In this document: positions 11,227-19,256 of the stretch, one piece after another
How positions within the stretch are numbered: position 1 is the first letter of the stretch
Layout of the letters: every line of letters begins with the position of its first letter
Origin: Bacteroidota bacterium
GTDB lineage: Bacteria > Bacteroidota > Bacteroidia > Chitinophagales > Chitinophagaceae
Direction of reading: 5' to 3'
DNA length: 64,000 nucleotides
NCBI GenBank assembly: GCA_003175935.1
Contig: PSRI01000138.1
Coordinates: 1 to 64,000, forward strand
The notes under the pieces: model-generated
Told to the model about the DNA's origin: nothing
The model's database searches: none
What the model saw: the letters and a program-made list of their open reading frames with translations, nothing else
Translations under genes and position numbers: made by a program

Positions 11227-11256
11227 AGCCACCTTTTTAGGTGGCTTTATTTTTTA
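11227..11256 (+). terminator. Intrinsic terminator after gltD
   Basis: AGCCACC-TTTTTA-GGTGGCT followed by TTATTTTTTATT. Confidence 0.8.
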
Positions 11257-11452
11257 TTCTAATACGAGTTTTTTTAAGCTTTATTCAAAATTCTTGCTCA
11301 TTTATTGAATTTCCACAATTCCCCGCACATTTTATTAACAATATATATATTACGATAAAAGAAATGTATGTATATCATAAGTTAATCTTTTTTTAATTCT
11401 TAAATTGCTTATAGAAATTGATATTATTATTATTACTAATTTAATAACCAAA

Positions 11453-12862
11453 ATGTTTCCGACCATGCGACAAATAGGTTTTAAACAAGTGATGCCATTT
11501 CTAATTCTGGCAGCGTTTTCAATTGTGGCCATTTTTATTCCCACGGCTCCAAATTTTTCAGATACCGCTAAATACAGTGGTGCTGATATAGCCTGGGTAT
11601 TGGTAGCCACAGCCCTGGTATTCCTTATGACTCCCGGCCTCTCGTTCTTTTATGGAGGTATGGTGAATCGTAAGAATGTGTTGAGCACCATGATTAAAAG
11701 TTTTGTCGCTACGGGGGTGATTAGCTTCTTGTGGCTGATAGTTGGTTTTGGAATGGCTTTCGGAACAGATATCGGAGGCTTCATTGGAAATCCGCTCTCT
11801 CATTTCTTTTTTAAAGGTGTGAATAGCGGAGCTCCCTGGACTTTCGGTGCAACAATTCCACTTCTCCTCTTTGCTTTATTTCAATTAAAATTCGCAATCA
11901 TTACACCCGCCCTGATCGTAGGCGCAGTTGCTGAAAGAATCAAATTTGTTTCCTTCCTGATCTTTACCATATTATTTAGTCTGCTTGTATATGCTCCTCT
12001 CGCACACTGGACCTGGCATCCTGATGGATTCCTCGCCAAGTGGGGAGTCCTGGATTTTGCAGGTGGCACTGTTGTACATATCTCTGCTGGTTGCGCTGCT
12101 TTGGCTGGTGCTATAGTACTAAAAAGAAGAAAAGCACACCTGAAAGGTGAAGAGACTCAACCTGCAAATATTCCATATGTATTATTAGGCACCGGACTAT
12201 TGTGGTTCGGCTGGTTCGGATTTAATGCCGGATCTGCTCTTGCTGCAAACGATCTCGCAGTTTCTGCATTTGCTGCTACAAACACAGCTTCAGCAGTGGC
12301 CGGACTTGCATGGATGTTCTTTGATGCACTCAGAGGCAAAAAACCGAGCGTGCTTGGATTCTGTATAGGTGCAGTTGTAGGACTTGTAGCTATTACACCT
12401 GCAGCGGGCTACGTTGCGGTTCCACAAAGTGCATTCATTGGATTTATTGCTGCTGTGATATCTAATATGTGTGCACATTGGAAAACCAAAACCACATTGG
12501 ATGATACACTCGACGTTTTCCCCTGTCACGGTATTGGTGGAATGGTAGGTATGCTGCTTACGGGTTTATTTGCAACTAAAGCAATCAATCCTGCTGGAAA
12601 TGACGGTTGGTTTTACGGTAACGCATCTTTGTTCTTTACTCAATTGAAGGGCATGGCAATAGTAGTGGGATACAGCTTTGGCGTTTCTTATCTTATTTTC
12701 AAATTTATTGATATTATCACTCCGCTTCGTGTTTCATCCGATGAAGAAGATAAAGGTTTGGATCAGACTCAACATGGCGAACGTTATGTGCAGGGAACTT
12801 TGTTAGTCGACAAAAAAGGAACTCTGGAAGAGCATGAATTTGTTGGCGAAGATGGATTCTAA
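11453..12862 (+). CDS. amtB: Ammonium transporter, canonical Amt type
   Basis: FAIITPALIVGAVAERIKF, DFAGGTVVHISAG and DVFPCHGIGG (the twin-His positions), GLLWFGWFGFNAGSA. Confidence 0.93.
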   Translation: MFPTMRQIGFKQVMPFLILAAFSIVAIFIPTAPNFSDTAKYSGADIAWVLVATALVFLMTPGLSFFYGGMVNRKNVLSTMIKSFVATGVISFLWLIVGFGMAFGTDIGGFIGNPLSHFFFKGVNSGAPWTFGATIPLLLFALFQLKFAIITPALIVGAVAERIKFVSFLIFTILFSLLVYAPLAHWTWHPDGFLAKWGVLDFAGGTVVHISAGCAALAGAIVLKRRKAHLKGEETQPANIPYVLLGTGLLWFGWFGFNAGSALAANDLAVSAFAATNTASAVAGLAWMFFDALRGKKPSVLGFCIGAVVGLVAITPAAGYVAVPQSAFIGFIAAVISNMCAHWKTKTTLDDTLDVFPCHGIGGMVGMLLTGLFATKAINPAGNDGWFYGNASLFFTQLKGMAIVVGYSFGVSYLIFKFIDIITPLRVSSDEEDKGLDQTQHGERYVQGTLLVDKKGTLEEHEFVGEDGF

Positions 12863-12981
12863 GAGAATAGTTGACCGGACAAAATAAAAAAAGAGGAAAA
12901 GTGATATCGCTTGAAGTGAATTTCGAGCTCAGCTTCAGGAGGTACACTTTCCCTCTCATCTTAAACTTAAAACCAATTACA

Positions 12982-14046
12982 ATGTTAAGAAAATTCTTTG
13001 CATCGGCTACTCTTTTCTTTGTTTTTTACTCTGGTTTTACTCAGGATTCCACAAAAAAAAGTACCTGGACGCTCACTGGCTCAGTGGACGCTTATTATCG
13101 ATATAATTTCGATAATGCCAAAAATGCAGACCCATCTAACACCAATAATTTAACCTCTTTTACAAATTCTCAAAATTCTTTCGAACTGGGAATGGCATCG
13201 CTTAGAGTGGATCACACCATGGGAAAAGTAGGTGGAACAGTTGACCTTGGATTTGGAAAAAGAGCCGAAGAATTCTCTTACAACGATCATAACACCATGG
13301 CTGCCGTTAAACAGGCATTTTTAACATACGCCCCATCAGACAAAATAAAATTTACCATGGGTAAATGGGGAACGCATGTTGGTTATGAGGTGCTCGATGC
13401 GTATTTGAACCGTAACTACAGTATGGATTATATGTTCTCTTACGGGCCATTCTTTCACACCGGCTTAAAAATGGATGCAACTTTTAAAAATGTTGGATTC
13501 ATGATCGGCGTTGCAAATCCTGCGGATAATGTTACGGCAAGCTTTGCGAAAAAATCTGTTATCGGCCAGTTCAGTGTTGCTTCCAGCAATGGGAAAGTAA
13601 AAGGCTACCTCAATTATATGGGTGGAAAAAATCTCTCCGATCAATCCATCAATCAATTTGATGTAGTAGTTACCGGTACTATATCTTCCAAATTCAGTAT
13701 CGGATATAATGGAACGGTTCAATCAGTTAAACCAACTGGCGAAAGCGGAAATTCATGGTGGGGCTCTGCTGTTTATTTGAACCTGGATCCTACACCTGTA
13801 TTCGGACTTACACTCAGAGGTGAGTACTTCGATGATAAAAATGCTGTATCCGGGCTGGCTTCTGTTGTAGGTTTAGGAACCAGTGTTTTTGATGCCACAC
13901 TTTCTGCAAATTTTCATATCGACAATCTAACCATCATACCAGAATTCCGACTTGATAGTGCTAAAGATGCCGTTTTTAAAGACAATAATGACGGAACTAA
14001 AAAGAGCACATCTACATTTATTCTGGCTGCAACCTATCATTTCTGA
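12982..14046 (+). CDS. Outer-membrane beta-barrel porin-like protein
   Basis: Signal peptide MLRKFFASATLFFVFYSGFTQ, alternating amphipathic strands, terminal aromatic residue (ATYHF). BBP2-like assignment is inference. ATG at 12982 preferred over 12871. Confidence 0.75.
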   Translation: MLRKFFASATLFFVFYSGFTQDSTKKSTWTLTGSVDAYYRYNFDNAKNADPSNTNNLTSFTNSQNSFELGMASLRVDHTMGKVGGTVDLGFGKRAEEFSYNDHNTMAAVKQAFLTYAPSDKIKFTMGKWGTHVGYEVLDAYLNRNYSMDYMFSYGPFFHTGLKMDATFKNVGFMIGVANPADNVTASFAKKSVIGQFSVASSNGKVKGYLNYMGGKNLSDQSINQFDVVVTGTISSKFSIGYNGTVQSVKPTGESGNSWWGSAVYLNLDPTPVFGLTLRGEYFDDKNAVSGLASVVGLGTSVFDATLSANFHIDNLTIIPEFRLDSAKDAVFKDNNDGTKKSTSTFILAATYHF

Positions 14047-14184
14047 TTGGAACAAAAGCGTTAAAGACAGGACCATATTTAAGCGTTACTGACCGCCATT
14101 GTAAACTTTAAAATTAGTCACATGCTTTTGAAGAATTTCACATCCAGCAGGAGAGAAAGATACTTTTCTGCTTCAGGTGGCATC

Positions 14185-15732
14185 ATGACCAAATCCGAAA
14201 AATGGAATTTCGGTCTCACCATGTTTGCTGGTAAAATCATCGGATTATTGATTGTATTAATCCTGATGATGATTTTGCCGGGAATGATTTCAACATCAGT
14301 TCATGCGCAGACAGCGTACACTCCGCATGAAACGTCCATGATGAATTCTATCAATACAGTATGGACACTGGTTGCAGCTTTTTTGGTTTTCGGTATGCAG
14401 CCCGGTTTCGTTATGCTTGAAGCCGGATTTGCCAGGGCCAGAGAAACAGTAAACGTTTTGATGGAATGTATTTTTGATACCTGTCTTTGCGGTTTACTAT
14501 TCTGGGCCTTCGGTTATGCCTTCATGTTTAGTCATGGTAATGGATTCATAGGATATCATTGGTTCTTCCTCAACGGGGCACCGGATACTTATGAAGCAAC
14601 AGGAGTTCCATTAATTGCACACTGGATATTTCAGTTTGCATTTGCCGACACTTGTTCAACTATTACTTCCGGTGCAATGATCGGACGCACAGGTTTCCGT
14701 GGTGATATTTTATATAGCATCGGTGTAACAGGATTTATTTATCCAATTATTGGTCACTGGGCCTGGGGACCCGATGGTTTCCTCGCACTTATGGGATCAA
14801 CAGGAAATTTCCTTCCTTCATTAGGAACAGGTTTCCGTGATTTCGCAGGATCAACAGTAGTACATACAATAGGAGGTATGGTTTCTCTCGCGGGCGCCAT
14901 TGTGCTTGGTCCTCGTTTAGGACGAATATTCAAACGCGATGGAGGAGGGCCAATGCCACCACATAATTTAACCATTGCAGCAGTAGGTGGATTCATCCTT
15001 TGGTTTGGTTGGTATGGATTCAACCCGGGTAGTACACTTTCTGCAATGGATATGCAGGGAATCGGTCGCGTAGCAACGAACACAACACTCGCAGCATGCG
15101 CAGGTGGAATGGGAGCAATGTTATTAGCACTTTGGACCGGATCCACACGCGGTAAATTTGATCTCGGTTTAACAACAAACGGATTTCTTGCAGGCCTTGT
15201 AGCAATTACCTGCCCATGCTACTGGGTAGATCCCGTGGGCGCAATTGTACTTGGATTTATTGCAGGAATCGTTGTAGTACTTGGATGCAACCTTCTCGAA
15301 TATCTTAGAATTGATGATCCTGTTGGTGCAGTACCTGTTCATGGTCTCGCAGGAATATGGGGAACCATTTCTCTTGGATTCTTTGCAGCAGGAAAATATG
15401 GTGCAACCAGCGCAACTGGCGCAGATAATTCAAGTCCGGTTGCCGGTTTGTTTTATGGCGGAGGAACCACAGTTCTCAAAGCACAGCTTATAGGAAGCGC
15501 AACAATTACAATTGCAACTTTTGTTGTCGCATTTGTAATGATGTGGCTCATCAGGCAATTACCACATCCATGGAATTTACGTGTTGAAGAAGAAGGCGAA
15601 GCAGCTCCTGGTGGATTGGATGTTTGGGAACATGGAACTGAAGCTTATCCTTTACAGGACGATCATACTGACATAAAAATACCCAAACAAGGCTCTGTTA
15701 AGTTCCCCGGAAATATCGACGTTAAGGTCTAA
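14185..15732 (+). CDS. Second, divergent ammonium transporter
   Basis: VWTLVAAFLVFGMQPGFVMLEAGFARARETVNVLME, DFAGSTVVHTIGG and VGAVPVHGLAGIWG twin-His positions, ILWFGWYGFNPGS. Confidence 0.9.
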   Translation: MTKSEKWNFGLTMFAGKIIGLLIVLILMMILPGMISTSVHAQTAYTPHETSMMNSINTVWTLVAAFLVFGMQPGFVMLEAGFARARETVNVLMECIFDTCLCGLLFWAFGYAFMFSHGNGFIGYHWFFLNGAPDTYEATGVPLIAHWIFQFAFADTCSTITSGAMIGRTGFRGDILYSIGVTGFIYPIIGHWAWGPDGFLALMGSTGNFLPSLGTGFRDFAGSTVVHTIGGMVSLAGAIVLGPRLGRIFKRDGGGPMPPHNLTIAAVGGFILWFGWYGFNPGSTLSAMDMQGIGRVATNTTLAACAGGMGAMLLALWTGSTRGKFDLGLTTNGFLAGLVAITCPCYWVDPVGAIVLGFIAGIVVVLGCNLLEYLRIDDPVGAVPVHGLAGIWGTISLGFFAAGKYGATSATGADNSSPVAGLFYGGGTTVLKAQLIGSATITIATFVVAFVMMWLIRQLPHPWNLRVEEEGEAAPGGLDVWEHGTEAYPLQDDHTDIKIPKQGSVKFPGNIDVKV

Positions 15733-15757
15733 TTTTTAAACCATACCCTTTAGTCAC

Positions 15758-15822
15758 AAGCATCATTCCTGTACGTGGATAAATATTTCCAGCAGGTGCA
15801 TGAACAGGAGTGATGCTTTTGT
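15758..15822 (+). terminator. Long stem-loop downstream of second amt (terminator or structured 3' UTR)
   Basis: AAGCATCATTCCTGT (15758-15772) pairs with ACAGGAGTGATGCTT (15804-15818) with a single G:T wobble; followed by TTGTATATATTT. Confidence 0.55.
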
Positions 15823-16092
15823 ATATATTTGGTTTAGATAAATACAACTGACTCTTAGCGCGGATTTACTTATCGCAAATAAGTTCTATTCTCTCTCCGT
15901 GCTCCTGAAAATTCCCATCCGTGTTAATTAGCAATAAAGAATTAAAGGCATAATATCTTTTCATAGCCGCTTTCAATGCCTGGCTAAGTTTGTTTAAAGA
16001 GTCTGTTGACTCCAGCCCTAAACCTTAAGCACCTTATACCCGTATGATTTTTTTTCTGCAAAAGGTGCAGGATGAATTCTTAAGTTGATCCG

Positions 16093-16118
16093 AGAGCTCT
16101 TCTTTTAAGAAGGGCTCT
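16093..16118 (-). terminator. Hairpin just downstream of ppc stop
   Basis: AGAGCTCTTCTT / AAGAAGGGCTCT near-perfect inverted repeat. Confidence 0.5.
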
Positions 16119-16122
16119 TTAA

Positions 16123-18699
16123 TTATGCAGAATTTCTGCCGGCATTTATAATCCCAAATGAGCACCTCATAACAAGTTTCTCAAATGTTTCTTTAATAGG
16201 AGGCTGACTAAAATGCTCTTCCATTTCGCGCACTTTGGTAATGGCATACTGCTGAATGGTGGTAAGTGGTAATACAATTCTTTCACGCATTTGAACAGAT
16301 AACTGCTCAACGGGATAGTTTGCCATCAACTCATTATTGCCGGACAATTTGAAAATATATTTTTGAGTGAGCTGAAATTCATTGTAAATCTTATTCCAGA
16401 TTTCTCCATAAACAGGATGCTTTGAAAGGAATTCTGTCATCGGGAAAAAACATTTCTTCATGGCCATCTCACAATTATCAATTAGCGTTTTAAAGAAAGT
16501 GGAATTTTCATACAGGTCCTTTACTTCATTCCATCTCCCTTTTTCATCCATTGAATGCAGGGCCGTTCCCACACCATAATATCCCGTTACATTTTGTTTG
16601 AGCTGACTCCAGGCGCCCACGAATGGAATCGCACGCAAATCTTTCAGAGAGATTCGCGAAGAACTGCCTCGTTTCGCTGGTCGGCTTCCGATATTCGTTT
16701 CTGCGTAAAATCGCAGTGGACTTGCATGACCAAGATATTCGAGAAAGTTTGGATGGTTTTTCAATTCAACATAAGATTCGAAACCTTTTTCTGAGAGTTC
16801 TTCCAGCAAAGCCTCTTCATCTTTTTCCATCGTAATATTTCTTGATGAGAACAGGTCATTCGATATACCTGCATTCACAAGTTGCTCAATATTGAATTGT
16901 GCAGAATCTACTATTCCAAAATTTGAACTTACAGTTTGTCCCTGAATGGTGAGCTGAATTTCTTTGTTCGCAATATTCTTTCCGAGTGAAGCATAAAACT
17001 TATGTGTCTTTCCGCCGCCTCTTGCAGGGGGACCCCCACGACCATCAAAAAACACAACATCTATATTGTACTTCTTAGAAATTGCCGTCAATTCTTCCTT
17101 GGCTTTAAATATGCTCCAGTTTGCCATCAGGTAACCACCATCCTTAGTGCCATCAGAAAATCCGAGCATGATGGTTTGCCTGTTTCTCCTTCTTCTTAAA
17201 TGATCTCTGTACGATGGCAATTCATACAACTCAGCCATTACGTTTGCAGCTTTCCTGAGGTCATCCACTGTTTCAAAAAGCGGAACGATGTCTACATTTA
17301 ACTCTCCCGGCTTCCACCCGCTCAATAAAAACAAACCATAAACCTCCATCGCATTTAATGCACTATTGCACTGGCTGATAATATACCGGTCGCAGCCTTC
17401 CTGCCCGTTGAATTGCTGAATGTTCTTAATTGCTGCCATTACCTGCAGTGTATCCTGGTAAATGGCATCACTCAAAATTGCAGGATCCACACAATTTTTT
17501 ATTGAACCCAGTACTTTGATCTTTTCGGCAGCACTTAATTTATTGTAGTCATTTGGTATGGCTTCACTCTTTTGCGAAATTTCATCCAGCACTTTTCCAT
17601 GAACAGAACTATCCTGCCGAACATCAAGAGATGCAAAATGCAAACCAAACACTTCAACTTTGCTAATCAAACTATCAACCTGCCCCAGGAAAAGACCATT
17701 ATGCTGATAAATCAAAGTCTCCCTGATTTGATTGAGCGTATTTAATATTTCCTCTTTGGATAATTCCGTTTTGCTATCGGGAATAAATATATTGTTGTAG
17801 AGCTTATTCTCAAGCTCAGCAAGTGGAACATCAACACCTTTAAAAGTGAGCCTTCTCTTCAATCTTCTCACATCAACATAATAGCATTTAATGATTCCTC
17901 CCCTGAGTGCGTCTGCAACTTTAAGTGTGGTTTCCGTTCTCACATAAGGATTCCCGTCTCTGTCGCCTCCTGGCCAAAATCCCATTTTGATAATAGGATT
18001 TGATGGAGATACACACTCGGGAAAATTACTTTTCATTACTGAAAGAATTTTTCCTGCTGCAGGATAAAAAACATTTTCGAGATACCATATTAGACTCACG
18101 GCTTCGTCATACGGTGTCGGTTTTTGTTTTTTGAAGAACGGTGTCTTTCCCAACTGTTGCAGATACATATTTATCTGGTTGGCACTATTGTCGGTAATGG
18201 CTTTACTCAAATCGTTTATAATACCCAACACAGCACCAGGGTAAAACTGAGTGGGATGCGCGGTAAGGACCAGGCGTATTTCAAAATCCCTGAGCTTTTC
18301 TTTTAATTCTTCTTCCTTGTGAAATTGGATAACGTCAGATTCCAGGTTCTTGAGTGTGCCGGGTCCACCCATATCGTTTACAGATTTGAATGCCGCATCT
18401 TCCAACGCATCAAATAATACAACCTGGCGCTCCACGTACTGAACAAATCTAAAAAGCAGATCCAGCTTTTCTTCCTGTTTAGTGTAAGAGGTATGTTTAT
18501 TAAAAAATTCTTCAATAATTTCAACCGGGCTCATCTTCTTTCTATATCCATCTTCACAATTGCTGAGAAGAAGTGAAAGTAATATTCCAGTTTTTTCAAT
18601 CCGGTGGAAAGGAAGAGAAGTGAACAAACTATTATAAAGCTGAAATTTAATTCCAACCTGATTCTTGAATTGTGTGAGGGCTGATGAATTTCCTGCCAT
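16123..18699 (-). CDS. ppc: Phosphoenolpyruvate carboxylase
   Basis: LVLTAHPTQFYPGAVLGII, GFWPGGDRDGNPYV, FFDGRGGPPARGGG, C-terminal RNSA. Confidence 0.94.
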   Translation of the reverse strand: MAGNSSALTQFKNQVGIKFQLYNSLFTSLPFHRIEKTGILLSLLLSNCEDGYRKKMSPVEIIEEFFNKHTSYTKQEEKLDLLFRFVQYVERQVVLFDALEDAAFKSVNDMGGPGTLKNLESDVIQFHKEEELKEKLRDFEIRLVLTAHPTQFYPGAVLGIINDLSKAITDNSANQINMYLQQLGKTPFFKKQKPTPYDEAVSLIWYLENVFYPAAGKILSVMKSNFPECVSPSNPIIKMGFWPGGDRDGNPYVRTETTLKVADALRGGIIKCYYVDVRRLKRRLTFKGVDVPLAELENKLYNNIFIPDSKTELSKEEILNTLNQIRETLIYQHNGLFLGQVDSLISKVEVFGLHFASLDVRQDSSVHGKVLDEISQKSEAIPNDYNKLSAAEKIKVLGSIKNCVDPAILSDAIYQDTLQVMAAIKNIQQFNGQEGCDRYIISQCNSALNAMEVYGLFLLSGWKPGELNVDIVPLFETVDDLRKAANVMAELYELPSYRDHLRRRRNRQTIMLGFSDGTKDGGYLMANWSIFKAKEELTAISKKYNIDVVFFDGRGGPPARGGGKTHKFYASLGKNIANKEIQLTIQGQTVSSNFGIVDSAQFNIEQLVNAGISNDLFSSRNITMEKDEEALLEELSEKGFESYVELKNHPNFLEYLGHASPLRFYAETNIGSRPAKRGSSSRISLKDLRAIPFVGAWSQLKQNVTGYYGVGTALHSMDEKGRWNEVKDLYENSTFFKTLIDNCEMAMKKCFFPMTEFLSKHPVYGEIWNKIYNEFQLTQKYIFKLSGNNELMANYPVEQLSVQMRERIVLPLTTIQQYAITKVREMEEHFSQPPIKETFEKLVMRCSFGIINAGRNSA

Positions 18700-19073
18700 G
18701 TAATTATGAGATGGATTTAATGAGAATTAGCTCGTTTAGATTAATGAATATACCCGTAGAATTGATTCTCCGGGACCTTTTTTAATATGGCAAACAGGAA
18801 AAATTAGCGGCATGAAATTACTTAAAAAAATGGGTATTCAGCTTTTAATCCTCGTTGCATCTTTCAATTGATTCGAAATTTTAATTAACTCCACTGACCT
18901 TCCCGAAAAAAATGGAAGACTTGTGGAAGTCTTGAAAGCCTTATCCAGACTAACGTCTATTAGTTATTTGGAAATACTAAAATTTACACCCGTTTCTATT
19001 TGACGATTTCTATTATTTGCTTTATTCGCTTGTTTATAACAGTTTCTGATTTAACTTCGGGTCCTTCATTCAA

Positions 19074-19163
19074 ATGTTGAGTCCATACCATCATATCATT
19101 TCCTCCTCAACTTCAGTTCCTGTTACAGGGACAACAATTACTATTACTACAACAACCCTTTAA
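19074..19163 (+). CDS. Candidate threonine-operon leader peptide (29 aa)
   Basis: Manual translation from ATG 19074: MLSPYHHIISSSTSVPVTGTTITITTTTL*, with TGTTITITTTT just before the stop, upstream of thrABC; absent from the ORF track because of its size. Confidence 0.8.
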   Translation: MLSPYHHIISSSTSVPVTGTTITITTTTL

Positions 19164-19169
19164 GGGTTG
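19116..19169 (+). promoter_or_regulatory. Putative thr attenuator hairpins overlapping the leader peptide 3' half
   Basis: GTTCCTG-TTA-CAGGGAC (19116-19132) and CAACCC-TTTAA-GGGTTG (19153-19169, spanning the leader stop). Confidence 0.55.
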
Positions 19170-19256
19170 AAACATTCCATATCAATACTTGGGCACATTG
19201 CTACATCAGATTTAAAAATCTTCATTTATTCTTATTAAACTATCAAATCACATATC

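Noticed and set aside
14754-15146. 130-aa minus-strand ORF opposite the second amt
   Set aside because: Pro/Ala-rich antisense shadow of conserved membrane-protein codons.
18700-19073. Possible gene in the long gap between ppc and the thr leader
   Set aside because: No convincing ORF; only a small AAGACTT-GTGG-AAGTCTT hairpin (18916-18933) without further support.
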